DNA of 64,000 nucleotides from Phytohabitans suffuscus (GCF_011764565.1 NZ_AP022871.1:3906320-3970319); one strand, 5' to 3'; shown: positions 1 through 7,557, counted from the first letter of the stretch. Notes: generated from the letters alone by a model not told the origin. A program made the numbers and translations.

Positions 1-1193
1 TCGATCGCGGCGAGGACCGAGTCGATGAAGGCGCCACGCCCGGTCCCTCGTTTCGAGCCGGCCGGTGCCGACATAGCGACCCGGAAAGCGCGAAGCTCCT
101 TGCTCGGATCGCTGATCAATGCGCTTGGGTCGGCGCGGACCTGACGAAGGAGCCCAGCGGTGCCGTCGCCGCGGCCGTGCATTACGAATGCCTCAAGGCG
201 CGTGGTTTCTGGCGCGTCCTTCAGTTGGCGTACGAGCCAGTTGACTCGCGTGGTGGGCTTTCCGCTCTTCGGCGCGTCCACGTCCACATGACAGACGACC
301 CGTCCTGCGCGGAGATCCGCGGTCACCTGCATCGCCCCTACCGCGCCTGGAATCTTGATCCCGCCGGTCATCGTGCCGGTCGCGCTCAACTGGCTGACCA
401 GGGCTTGCGTCCGTAGGCTCGGCTCCGCCACATCGCGCCGGCTGAGGGCGGGCGTCACCTCCGCGCCGAGCCGGCGGCCGAGCCGCAGGCACGCGTACCG
501 CATCAATGCGTCGAAGCGGCCCGCCACCTCTGCGACAACGGTGTCGCCAGCTCGGATCGTGCCCGCCGCCACGCCGTCACGCACGCTGACCCAGGCCGGC
601 CCCATGTCGCTGAACTCCATGGCGCCGGAACGGGGATGTTCGAGGTAGCGGATAAGCTCGCCGAGAATCCAAGCCTGATCCGGGTCGGCTACGCCGCGGT
701 ACTCCTTCTGCATCACGGCCTGCGTCAGGATCTCCGTCCAAGGCAGGTGGTAGAGGCTGACCTTCTTCAGCTTTCGCTTGTCAACCGGCGTGGGGTGCTG
801 CCCGGCGACCGCCGGTATCTCGTTGGAAATCGTGATCAAGGCGTCGAAGCCTTGCTCGCGGGCGATCTCCAGATATGACTCCACCTGATCTGCCCGCAAC
901 TCGTTGCTGCCCGTCTTCACCTCGACGAGCGCGGTCCATTGGCGCTGACCGCGCGATACCCGGATGAGGCCGTCGGGAAAGAGCTGCTTGTCGCCGATCT
1001 TGAACGGGACCTCGATGAAGGTCTGCACGGGGCCGGCTGGAGCGCCGAGCGGCTGGGTGAGCGCACGTCCGAACTCCCGTACCGCACTCATCACCGCGAG
1101 AACCGCCGAGGTGGCGCGACGCTCCTGCTCCTCGGCGCCATTGATACCGGATGTGGGGATCAGCCGAGCGGCAAGCCACATGTCCTCAGACAT
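1..1193 (-). CDS. PD-(D/E)XK nuclease-like protein, 3' end off window
   Basis: The frame is open from ATG at 1193 to the left edge (397 codons, no stop seen), so this is the N-terminal part of a longer protein. The start has a strong ribosome site, GAGGAGG, 7 bases upstream. Residues 59-117 carry a PD-(D/E)XK-like signature: FPDGLI (D74), then ALVEVKTG (E91-x-K93), then a Q103/Y107 helix (QVESYLEIA). This is the typical metal and catalytic arrangement of restriction-type nucleases and related repair or defence proteins. The rest is mixed alpha/beta that I do not recognise, with a possible second domain around residues 230-330. Family knowledge suggests DNA binding or cleavage; the substrate is unknown. 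It stands alone with its own upstream region. Confidence 0.75.
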   Translation of the reverse strand, partial: MSEDMWLAARLIPTSGINGAEEQERRATSAVLAVMSAVREFGRALTQPLGAPAGPVQTFIEVPFKIGDKQLFPDGLIRVSRGQRQWTALVEVKTGSNELRADQVESYLEIAREQGFDALITISNEIPAVAGQHPTPVDKRKLKKVSLYHLPWTEILTQAVMQKEYRGVADPDQAWILGELIRYLEHPRSGAMEFSDMGPAWVSVRDGVAAGTIRAGDTVVAEVAGRFDALMRYACLRLGRRLGAEVTPALSRRDVAEPSLRTQALVSQLSATGTMTGGIKIPGAVGAMQVTADLRAGRVVCHVDVDAPKSGKPTTRVNWLVRQLKDAPETTRLEAFVMHGRGDGTAGLLRQVRADPSALISDPSKELRAFRVAMSAPAGSKRGTGRGAFIDSVLAAI

Positions 1194-1240
1194 TCGTAAC
1201 CTCCTCAATGCGGCAATTGAAACTGGAAGTTACCCGCCGG

Positions 1241-1277
1241 GTGATCAGAAATGGGTTCAGCGATGTGAGCTGATCAC
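1241..1277. promoter_or_regulatory. Inverted repeat upstream of the nuclease-like gene
   Basis: GTGATCAG (1241-1248) is repeated inverted as CTGATCAC (1270-1277), 21 bases apart. It lies 48-84 bases upstream of the ATG at 1193, where an operator would be expected. No clear -35/-10 pair was identified, so regulatory function is inference. Confidence 0.3.
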
Positions 1278-1287
1278 TTTGAAAGCG

Positions 1288-1349
1288 CGGCCGTGATGGA
1301 CGGCCGTCTACGTCACCGAGCCGGTCCGTCCCGCTTTATGGCGGACCGG
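1288..1349 (-). terminator. Paired hairpins after the methyltransferase gene
   Basis: Two perfect hairpins sit downstream of the methyltransferase stop at 1387: CCGGTCCG (1321-1328) with CGGACCGG (1342-1349), and CGGCCGT (1288-1294) with ACGGCCG (1300-1306). There is no T-run, as is usual in high-GC actinomycetes. They probably end the leftward transcript. Confidence 0.45.
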
Positions 1350-1386
1350 ACCTCGCCACTTCGGACTGTGGGTTCCGCGTCGGGCG

Positions 1387-2031
1387 TCAGACGGTGACGC
1401 CGGGTTTGCGAGCGGCCAGGCGTTCGACGATGCCCAGGCGGAAGCGATCGTGCCGTTCCACGGTGTAGCCCATCGCCTCGACGTGCTGGATCGGGCGGCG
1501 GCGCCAGTGCTCGCCGGCCAGGGGCACGCTCACCCGCTCGACCAGCCACTGCACCGCGCGCAGCGGCCAGGGGCCGGCCGCGACGTGGTCGGCGAGCAGG
1601 AGCAGGCCGCCGGGGCGCAGGACGCGGTCCATCTCCGCCAGCGCCCCGCGGTCGTCGGGGATGGCGCAGAGGCCGAACGTGCAGACGACCGTGTCGTACG
1701 CGGCGTCCGGCAGGTCGAGTGCCTGGGCGTCGCCCTCGCGCAGGTCGATCGCGCGGCCCAGGTCGGCGGCGCGGCGGCGGGCCAGCGCGAGCATGCCGGG
1801 GCTGAACTCCACGCCGGTCAGCCGCGCGCCGGCGGGGTAGTGCGGCAGGTTGAGGCCGGTGCCGATCGCGACCTCCAGCACCTCGCCGGTGGCCTGGCCG
1901 CACACCCACTGCCGAGTGTCACCGAAGAAGCGCCGGTCCGCGCGGGTCATGCTGTCGTCGTACGACCCGGACATGCGGTCCCACCGGCGCCGCAGGCGAT
2001 CGCTGCGACGGTCCTGCTCGGCCATCGGCAC
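1387..2031 (-). CDS. Class I SAM-dependent methyltransferase
   Basis: 214 residues with the Rossmann fold of the UbiE/Methyltransf_11 type. Motif I is VLEVAIGTGLNLPHY near residue 50, the acidic end of beta-2 is GVEFSPGMLALA, motif II is REGDAQALDLPDAAYDTVV, and a post-motif LRPGGLLLLADH is present. The family transfers a methyl group from SAM to a small molecule or lipid; the substrate cannot be read from sequence. The GTG at 2031 is used here, but ATG at 2025 in the same frame is equally plausible (G-rich stretch upstream of both). It is separated from the exporter operon upstream by a 113 bp inverted-repeat element, so it may no longer share that transcript. Confidence 0.85.
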   Translation of the reverse strand: MPMAEQDRRSDRLRRRWDRMSGSYDDSMTRADRRFFGDTRQWVCGQATGEVLEVAIGTGLNLPHYPAGARLTGVEFSPGMLALARRRAADLGRAIDLREGDAQALDLPDAAYDTVVCTFGLCAIPDDRGALAEMDRVLRPGGLLLLADHVAAGPWPLRAVQWLVERVSVPLAGEHWRRRPIQHVEAMGYTVERHDRFRLGIVERLAARKPGVTV

Positions 2032-2041
2032 GCACCCCCTC

Positions 2042-2154
2042 TAGGGCATGTTTCATAAGGGCATGCCCGGCCTGCGGCGGGCCCAGACGACGAGCGGCAC
2101 CGGACGCCGCCTCGACCTCGCCTCGGCTCGACCGACCCTTTGAGACACGCCCTA
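2042..2154. mobile_element. MITE-like element with terminal inverted repeats
   Basis: The left end (2042-2059, TAGGGCATGTTTCATAAG) and the right end (2138-2154) are inverted copies, matching at about 15 of 17 positions with one gap. Both ends abut a TA dinucleotide, so the unit may be GGGC...GCCC inserted at TA or CTAG. The 113 bp interior has no ORF. The ends resemble those of small IS elements, but no transposase is in the window. The right end supplies the stop codon of the ABC permease at 2152. Confidence 0.5.
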
Positions 2155-2838
2155 ACGGGGTGCGTACCGCAGATGGGGGCGGGTCCGCAAACGGATCGCG
2201 GACAGGACCGCCACGAGCGCGGTCGCCAGCAGTGTCACCACGATGCCGTGGGTCAGGCCGCGGACCAGGTACTCGGTGCCGGTGTGGTCGATCGCGTACG
2301 TGCCGATCTCGCGGCTGGACCAGAACGGTGTCAGCCGCGTGAGGTAGTCGGCGGGGTCGATCATCATCTGCAGGCTGATCGTCACCAGCAGGATGAGCGT
2401 GCCCTCCAGTTCGCGCGGGACGAGCGCGCCGATCAGCAGCCCGAGGGGCGCGGCGACTGTCACGGCCAGCGCCATCGCCGCGGCCAGCGCGCCAAGCCGC
2501 ACGTCGCCGCCGCGGTCGACGGCGATCAGCGTGTAGAACGGCGCGGCGACCGCCAGCCCCAGCACCCACATGGCGACCAGGCGGCCCAGGTACAGGTGGT
2601 GGCTGCGGTATCCGGACAGGCGCAGCCGCGGCTCGACGTGGCGGCTCGTGCCGCTGGCGAAGAGTGCCGCGGTGCTCACCGCCCAGGCCAGGCCGAGCAT
2701 CACGAAACGGATCGACTGCCCGACCTGGTCGTGCCGCACCAGGTAGCAGACCAGGGGGAGGGTGAGGAGCAGTACGAGCACGCCGCGGCGGCGCGAGATC
2801 TCGCGTAGCGCCATCTCGGCGACGGTCAGGATCCTCAC
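2152..2838 (-). CDS. ABC exporter membrane subunit
   Basis: 228 residues from GTG 2838, with about six hydrophobic segments (for example VLVLLLTLPLVCYLV, FVMLGLAWAVSTAALF, LGRLVAMWVLGLAVAAPFY, and a C-terminal VVTLLATALVAVLSA). This is the usual layout of a small ABC-2 type permease. The GTGA overlap (2835-2838) with the ATPase stop shows translational coupling. Longer in-frame extensions upstream lie inside the ATPase gene and are rejected. The TAG stop lies within the right end of the inverted-repeat element, so the original C-terminus may have been longer. The exported substrate is unknown; PadR-controlled exporters commonly handle drugs or peptides. Confidence 0.75.
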   Translation of the reverse strand: MRILTVAEMALREISRRRGVLVLLLTLPLVCYLVRHDQVGQSIRFVMLGLAWAVSTAALFASGTSRHVEPRLRLSGYRSHHLYLGRLVAMWVLGLAVAAPFYTLIAVDRGGDVRLGALAAAMALAVTVAAPLGLLIGALVPRELEGTLILLVTISLQMMIDPADYLTRLTPFWSSREIGTYAIDHTGTEYLVRGLTHGIVVTLLATALVAVLSAIRLRTRPHLRYAPR

Positions 2839-3660
2839 GCCACGGCCTCCCGCGTGCCAGGTGTCAGGTCGAGCACCTGGTCGACCTGGTCCAGTTGGTT
2901 GAGCAGGTGGGTGACCACGACGATCGCCCGCCCTTCGTCGCGCCAGCGCCACACGTGCTGCCAGAAGTCGACGTAGGTGCCGCGGTCGAAGCCCTGGTAC
3001 GGCTCGTCGAGCAGCAGCACGTCAGGGTCGCCGAGTGTGGCCATGACCAGGTTGAGCTTTTGCCGGGTGCCACCGGAGAGGTGTCTTGCCTGCACACCGC
3101 CGGCCGGGTCCCAGTGGAGGGTGGCCGCACCCGTACGGCCCAGCCGCCGCGAGCGGGCGCGGTCGAGGCCGCGGCCGGCGCCCACGAGCGCGAAGTGCTC
3201 CTCGGGGAGCAGGAAGTCGTACGTGCCACCGTCCTGCGGGCAGAAGCCCAGCTCGCCGTCGACCACCACCTCGCCGGAGTCGGGCGAGAGCAGCCCGGCA
3301 CAGATGCGCAGGAACGTGCTCTTGCCACACCCGTTCGCCCCCACGATCGCGGCCACCTCGCCGGCGCGGACGGTTAGGTCCGTCGGCCTGAGGACCGTGC
3401 GACCCGTACCTCTTGGTGATCTGGCTGGCTCGCAACCGCACGCGGCCCGGCGGGCGCCGGGGTGGGCGGCGCTGGCCGGCCAGGCTCTCGGCGACGGCGG
3501 CCGCGTAGCCCTGCGGGGTGCCGAACGCCCGCGGCGCCGGCTGGCCGCTGTCGCGCAGGTGGGCGGCGGCCTCGGCGACGACGTGGTGCGTGACGTCCGG
3601 CGTGAGCCGGTGACGGGCCAGCTCCTGGGTCAGCGCCTGTAGCCATCGCTCGTCGGTCAC
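2835..3660 (-). CDS. HAAS-domain ABC ATPase (frame broken near 3403)
   Basis: GTG at 3660 overlaps the PadR stop (GTGA). The first about 70 residues (TDERWLQALTQELARHRL through FGTPQGYAAAVAESLAG) look like the HAAS/permease-prefix domain that often accompanies PadR regulators. They run directly into an ABC ATPase start, RASQITKRYG. The frame then shifts at 3402-3405 (GGGT); removing one base, or adding two Gs, joins it to RTVLRPTDLTVRAGEV. It continues with Walker A GANGCGKST, signature HLSGGTRQKL, Walker B VLLLDEP and H-loop VVVTH. Alternatively a separate ATPase starts at GTG 3441. The break is probably a sequence error; if real, the exporter is dead. Confidence 0.7.
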
Positions 3661-3998
3661 GGGGTGGTCACCTCTTCCTTGAGCAGGTCGTCCACGCGGC
3701 CGGCGAACGCGCGCCAGTCCGTCGACAGCCGCCGCACGGCCTCCTCGCCGGACGGGGTGAGCCGGTAGTACTTGCGCGCGGGGCCAGCCTCGCCGTCGCG
3801 CCAGTGCGCCGCGACGAGGCCGGTGCGCTGCAGCCGTAGGAGGACGGGGTAGAGCGTGCCGCCCTGGATCTGACCGAGCCCGGCCCGGTCGAGTGCCTGG
3901 GCCAGCTCGTACCCGTACGACTCGCGGCGGGCCAGCAGGGCGAGCACGCAGACGTCGAGCACGCCGCGCAGCCACTGACCCCGCCGGTCCTGATCCAC
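3657..3998 (-). CDS. PadR-family transcriptional repressor
   Basis: 113 residues. The winged helix covers most of the protein: GVLDVCVLALLARRESYGYE, then GTLYPVLLRLQRTGLVAAHW, then KYYRLTPSGEEA. This is the canonical PadR-N pattern, with a short C-terminal dimerisation helix. GTG at 3998 is chosen because the family starts about here; upstream in-frame sequence is not conserved-looking. It is first in an operon with the HAAS-ABC ATPase and permease (GTGA overlaps). A 12 bp palindrome just upstream (4018-4029) is the likely operator, giving autoregulation of the exporter. The ligand is unknown. Confidence 0.88.
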   Translation of the reverse strand: MDQDRRGQWLRGVLDVCVLALLARRESYGYELAQALDRAGLGQIQGGTLYPVLLRLQRTGLVAAHWRDGEAGPARKYYRLTPSGEEAVRRLSTDWRAFAGRVDDLLKEEVTTP

Positions 3999-4017
3999 GC
4001 CGGAGAAGGTAGCACAG

Positions 4018-4029
4018 CTATCTAGATAG
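4018..4029. promoter_or_regulatory. Palindromic operator upstream of padR
   Basis: CTATCTAGATAG is a perfect 12 bp palindrome 20 bases upstream of the PadR GTG. An extra half-site ATCTAG lies at 4037-4042. Position and symmetry fit a PadR autoregulatory site, and TAGATA could be the -10. It overlaps the stop codon (TAG, 4022-4024) of the 75-residue gene upstream. Confidence 0.5.
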
Positions 4030-4249
4030 TGTTGCCATCTAGCGGACGCCACTCGTCCGGTCCAGTGAGGAGCGCGCGGACCGCCTCGTAGGCGTCGTCC
4101 TCGCTGTCGTACTCGTAGAAGCGGGACATCCCCTCGGCCCCGCCCGCGCGCTGCTCCACGAACCACTGGTCGGCGTCCGCGCGCAGGTACACATCCCGGC
4201 GCGCGAGCCGCCCCCATTTGCCGTTCCACCAGTGCTTTCGCTGTTCCAT
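4022..4249 (-). CDS. Small conserved-type protein, 75 residues
   Basis: Acidic, tryptophan-rich small protein beginning MEQRKHWWNGKWGRLARRDV and ending ALLTGPDEWRPLDGNTI, with a central FYEYDSEDDAYEAVRALL helix. I recognise no domain. ATG at 4249 is preferred over longer upstream reading because the region upstream is regulatory: a LexA-like box lies at 4262-4277 and TATACA sits 7 bases before the ATG, suggesting a leaderless transcript. If that is right it belongs to the SOS regulon. Its function is unknown. Confidence 0.65.
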   Translation of the reverse strand: MEQRKHWWNGKWGRLARRDVYLRADADQWFVEQRAGGAEGMSRFYEYDSEDDAYEAVRALLTGPDEWRPLDGNTI

Positions 4250-4261
4250 CGGAGCACTGTA

Positions 4262-4277
4262 TAGAACAGATGTTCGA
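4262..4277 (-). promoter_or_regulatory. LexA-like SOS box
   Basis: On the minus strand the site reads TCGAAC-ATCT-GTTCTA, matching the actinobacterial/Gram-positive SOS consensus TCGAAC-N4-GTTCGA at 10 of 12 defined positions. It lies 13 bases upstream of the ATG of the 75-residue gene and overlaps a TATACA -10-like hexamer, the right place for repression. LexA binding is inference from the known consensus. Confidence 0.55.
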
Positions 4278-4724
4278 CTATCGTTCGGCGGGTCGATCTT
4301 TGTTGACGAGGTTGTCGAGGGCGCCGCGGTGCTGCTCTGGAATCCGCGTGGAGAGGAGCGCGTCGCGGATCTCGGTGAGGAGCTTGACCTCCTCGCTGGG
4401 GGCGGCGGGCGGGGGCTCCTCGCCACGGCGGCGGCGCTCGGCGAGCTTGTTCATCGGCATGACGACGAAGAAGTAGAGCGTGGCCGCGGTGAGGAAGAAC
4501 GCGATGGCGGCATTGATGAAGGCGGCCCAGTCGAACGGGACGCCCCGGATCTCCGGCGCGCCCGCCGTGACGCCCTGGCCGCCTGAGATCACCCGGATCA
4601 GCGGCTCGAGGAACGATGCCGTGAACTGTGTCACCACGCCTGTGAACGCGGCGCCGATCACGATGCCGACCGCCAGGTCGACGACGTTGCCGCGCATGAT
4701 GAAGTCTTTGAAACCCTTGAGCAT
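4278..4724 (-). CDS. mscL: Large-conductance mechanosensitive channel
   Basis: 148 residues. The N-terminal amphipathic helix and TM1 are LKGFKDFIMRGNVVDLAVGI, followed by VIGAAFTGVVTQF. TM2 is FINAAIAFFLTAATLYFFVV, then a basic stretch (KLAERRRRGEEPPP) and a cytoplasmic C-terminal helix (VKLLTEIRDALLS). Length and order match MscL, a homopentameric emergency valve against hypo-osmotic shock. ATG at 4724 begins exactly at the conserved MLKGFKDF; a GTG three codons upstream (4733) is possible. It is monocistronic by position, with a regulatory gap on the 3' side and the GntR gene ending 25 bases upstream. Confidence 0.95.
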   Translation of the reverse strand: MLKGFKDFIMRGNVVDLAVGIVIGAAFTGVVTQFTASFLEPLIRVISGGQGVTAGAPEIRGVPFDWAAFINAAIAFFLTAATLYFFVVMPMNKLAERRRRGEEPPPAAPSEEVKLLTEIRDALLSTRIPEQHRGALDNLVNKDRPAER

Positions 4725-4749
4725 GACCAGCACCGTAGCGGTCCCGGCG

Positions 4750-5409
4750 TCATACCTCCAGAAATGCCCCAGCCTCGGCTGCTGCCCGCGCCGGATCTCC
4801 GGCCCGGATCGCGTCGACGAGACGGTTGTGATCGACGCGGTGCTCGGGGCGCAGCTCGTCGCCGACGTACGTGGCGATCGAGGCGCGCAGCATCGCCGCG
4901 CCGAACGAGGCGTAGAGCTCGGCCAGCATCGAGTTGTGCGCGGCCGCGACGATCGCGGTGTGCAGCACGGCGTCGGCCTCGACGAAGTCGTCGACGCGGC
5001 CTGATCGCCACGCGGCCTCGCGGTCGGCGAGCGCGCCGTCGAGCGCCGCCATGTCCTGCTCGGTACGGCGCATGGCCGCCAGCCGGGCCGCCTCGACCTC
5101 GAACGCGCGGCGCACCTCGACCGCCTCGGCCGCCTGTGCCCCAGCCAGGCGCCGGCTGACCACGCCGGTCATCTCGTCGGCCGAGATTACGTACGTCCCG
5201 GAGCCCTGGCGGCACTCCAGCACGCCGGCGTGCACGAGCGCCCGCACCGCCTCACGGACCGTATTGCGCCCGACGCCCAGCGCCTCGACGAGCTGCGGCT
5301 CGGTCGGGATGCGGCTGCCCACCGGCCAGTCGCCGCTGGCGACCTGCTCGCGGAGCTGGTCGATCACCTGCCGCACCAGCGTGGGGCGGGAACGCGTGGC
5401 GAGTGTCAT
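4750..5409 (-). CDS. GntR regulator, FadR subfamily
   Basis: 219 residues. The winged helix-turn-helix lies at about 10-75 (QVIDQLREQVASGDWPVGSR, then VGRNTVREAVRALVHAGVLE and GSGTYV). An FCD ligand-binding all-helical domain lies at about 90-215, with the typical metal/ligand histidines in VLHTAIVAAAHN and PEHRVDHNRLVDAI. FadR-subfamily proteins bind acidic metabolites. It is divergent from the MFS transporter at 5451, with a symmetric site in the shared 41 bp gap, so it most likely represses that transporter and itself. Confidence 0.9.
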   Translation of the reverse strand: MTLATRSRPTLVRQVIDQLREQVASGDWPVGSRIPTEPQLVEALGVGRNTVREAVRALVHAGVLECRQGSGTYVISADEMTGVVSRRLAGAQAAEAVEVRRAFEVEAARLAAMRRTEQDMAALDGALADREAAWRSGRVDDFVEADAVLHTAIVAAAHNSMLAELYASFGAAMLRASIATYVGDELRPEHRVDHNRLVDAIRAGDPARAAAEAGAFLEV

Positions 5410-5424
5410 CGGTTACATCACCCG

Positions 5425-5455
5425 ACCATAAATCATCCCATGATTTTAGGATGGT
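5425..5455. promoter_or_regulatory. Divergent operator between gntR and MFS genes
   Basis: The core AATCAT-CCC-ATGATT (5431-5445) is a perfect inverted repeat. It is nested in an outer pair ACCAT (5425-5429) and ATGGT (5451-5455), the latter containing the MFS start codon. It is AT-rich against the surroundings and symmetric, as expected for a FadR-type dimer, and would cover both start regions. Confidence 0.5.
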
Positions 5456-6692
5456 CCTCGTGGCTCCGCCAGCATCGACACTGAACGCTCCTGTTCCCGC
5501 TGCCGTCGACACCGCCTCACCCACCCGGACCCGGGGCACCGCCCTCGTCCTCACCGGCATCCTGCTCGTCGCGCTCAACCTCCGTATCGCCATCACGAGC
5601 CTCGGCGCGCTCCTGGAAGAGGTACGCACCGGCCTGCAGCTGTCCGGTGCGATGGCCGGCGTGGTGACGACGATGCCCACGATCGCCTTCGCCGCCTTCG
5701 GCGCGCTGGCGCCCTGGCTGGTCCGCCGCTTCTCGCCCGGCCGGGTGGTGGTCGCCGCCATGGTCGCGCTGGTCGCGGGCGAGGTGGTGCGCGTCGCCAC
5801 CGGCTCCACCGTCGTCTTCATCGCCACGAGCGCGCTCGCACTGGCCGGTATCGCGGTCGCCAACATCCTGCTCCCGCTACTGGTACGGCAGCACTTCCCC
5901 AACCGGACCGGGCTGGTCACCGGTGCGTACACGGTCTCGCTGACCGCCGGCGCCTCGGTGGCCGCCGCCTCCGCGGTGCCGATCGCGGACGCCTTCGGCT
6001 CGTGGCGGGCCGGGCTCGGCGCGTGGTCCGTGCTGGCGCTGATCGCCGTGCTCCCGTGGCTGCCCGCGGTCCTGCGCCGGACCTCCGCGCACGCCACCGC
6101 CCCGCGGCTGGTCGGCCGGGTGCGGCCCGCCCGCACGCGCGTGGGCTGGGCGATGGCCATCTACTTCGGGACGCAGGCGCTGAGCGGGTACGCCACGATG
6201 GGCTGGCTGGCCCAGCTGTTTCGCGACTCCGGCTATCGCCCGCAGGCGGCCGGCCTGCTGCTCGCCGGCGTGACCGCGGTGGGCATCCCGGTGGCACTCG
6301 TCATGCCGGCCCTCGCGATGCGGCTGCGCAGCCTGCGCCCGCTGGTGCTGGCGCTGTCGGCCATGATGATCGCCTCGTACGTGGGGCTCGCCCTCGCGCC
6401 GCACGACGGCGCCGTCGCCTGGGTGGTGCTGCTCTCGATCGGCCAGGGCGCGTTTCCGCTCGCGCTGGTGACGATCGGGCTGCGTGCGAGGACGCCGGAG
6501 GGGACGGTGGCCCTCTCCGCCTTCACCCAGTGCCTCGGCTACCTGATCGCCGCGCTGGGCCCGCTCGTGGTCGGCACGCTCTACGAGATCACCGGCGGCT
6601 GGAACCTGCCGATCGGCTTCCTCATCGCCGCCGCTCTGGTCCAGGTTGTGGCCGGTCTCGCCGTCGCCCGCCCCCGATTTGTCGAGGACTGA
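5451..6692 (+). CDS. MFS transporter, CynX/NimT type
   Basis: 413 residues with 12 predicted membrane segments. The family hallmark ALNLRIAITSLGALLEEV follows TM1. Others include TGAYTVSLTAGASVAAA in the N-half and QCLGYLIAALGPLVVGTLYE near the C-terminus, as in the CynX (cyanate) and NimT (2-nitroimidazole) permeases. ATG at 5451 gives a normal hydrophilic N-tail; an upstream in-frame ATG at 5403 overlaps the divergent regulator and is less likely. Substrate unknown; expression is probably controlled by the adjacent GntR protein. Confidence 0.85.
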   Translation: MVLVAPPASTLNAPVPAAVDTASPTRTRGTALVLTGILLVALNLRIAITSLGALLEEVRTGLQLSGAMAGVVTTMPTIAFAAFGALAPWLVRRFSPGRVVVAAMVALVAGEVVRVATGSTVVFIATSALALAGIAVANILLPLLVRQHFPNRTGLVTGAYTVSLTAGASVAAASAVPIADAFGSWRAGLGAWSVLALIAVLPWLPAVLRRTSAHATAPRLVGRVRPARTRVGWAMAIYFGTQALSGYATMGWLAQLFRDSGYRPQAAGLLLAGVTAVGIPVALVMPALAMRLRSLRPLVLALSAMMIASYVGLALAPHDGAVAWVVLLSIGQGAFPLALVTIGLRARTPEGTVALSAFTQCLGYLIAALGPLVVGTLYEITGGWNLPIGFLIAAALVQVVAGLAVARPRFVED

Positions 6693-6747
6693 CAGGCGCC
6701 GTCCCGGTTTGAGGGCAGCCGCACGTCGCGAGTGGCGCGACGGCGAC

Positions 6748-6786
6748 CCCGGGCCCGATCGGGGCGTCTTCGGGATCGGGCCCGGG
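6748..6786. terminator. Bidirectional terminator
   Basis: A perfect 13 bp inverted repeat: CCCGGGCCCGATC (6748-6760) and its complement (6774-6786), with a 13-base loop. It lies between convergent genes (MFS ending 6692, lipoprotein ending 6796). A second small perfect hairpin, CGTCGCG/CGCGACG, is at 6724-6742. Confidence 0.8.
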
Positions 6787-6795
6787 TGCCTCGGC

Positions 6796-7353
6796 TCAGG
6801 GGGTGGGTGTGGCGCTGGGGCGGAGCACCGCGCAGGCCTCCAGCGCCTCGGCGACCTTGGGGTCGGTGGTGCTCAGGTCGGGACCCGGCTCGACGCCGCG
6901 GTCGGCCAGACAGTTGCGATAGGCGGCGTCCGCCTCGCGATTGGCCCCGCCGCCGGGCGCGCCATCCGGGCCCCCGGTCGGCCGCAGCGACCCGCAGGCC
7001 TCCTCCGCCTTCTGCCAGGTGGCGTCGTCGACGCCCTCCGGCCGGAAGCCTCCCATCCGCCCGCCGCCAGGCTCGCCCGACGGGCGATCGGACGGAAACG
7101 CCGTGGGACGGCCTGAAGGGAAATCGCTCGGGCGCCCGGACGGGAAACCGCCCGGGCGGCCGGACGCCATGCCCTCCGGGAGATCGATGCCCTGCTCCCG
7201 AAGGCAGTCCAGGTAGGCCGAGGCGCCGCCCGGCACACCGCCTTGGGCCTCGCCGGAGTCACCGGAGCCGCCATCCGAACCGCATCCGGCGGCGAGGAGC
7301 AGGGCCGCCGAGCCGACCGCCAGCGCGAGGGTGCAACGCGTGCGCAGAGACAC
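6796..7353 (-). CDS. Secreted lipoprotein with paired Cys-Leu motifs
   Basis: 185 residues. The lipoprotein signal peptide is LALAVGSAALLLAAGCGS, with the lipidated Cys at about residue 25. The mature part has two related segments, YLDCLREQGIDLPEG and YRNCLADRGVEPGP, plus EEACGSLRP and EACAVLRP, and a low-complexity (S/P)GRPxxFPSGRP linker between them. Similar proteins are often found next to MacAB-type exporters in actinomycetes. GTG at 7353 follows GGAGGACCT and is preferred to longer starts. It is divergent from the exporter operon (204 bp gap), so it may be co-regulated by that operon's two-component system. Function unknown. Confidence 0.75.
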   Translation of the reverse strand: MSLRTRCTLALAVGSAALLLAAGCGSDGGSGDSGEAQGGVPGGASAYLDCLREQGIDLPEGMASGRPGGFPSGRPSDFPSGRPTAFPSDRPSGEPGGGRMGGFRPEGVDDATWQKAEEACGSLRPTGGPDGAPGGGANREADAAYRNCLADRGVEPGPDLSTTDPKVAEALEACAVLRPSATPTP

Positions 7354-7557
7354 AGGTCCTCCATCCTTGGTCGTGCCGCGGGTTTGGGGACTCCGCGGCA
7401 CGCCGGCTTATGGAACCGCCGCTACCTCCATGCCGCGTCAGGCCAAGCTCAAAGGAGGCTCGAGAACCCTTTCGAATCGACTCTGCGCCCTACCTCTGAG
7501 CAAACTCCGAGGTACGGCTCAGCCGCCTGCGAGGTGAACCACCGAGACTCGCGGCTC

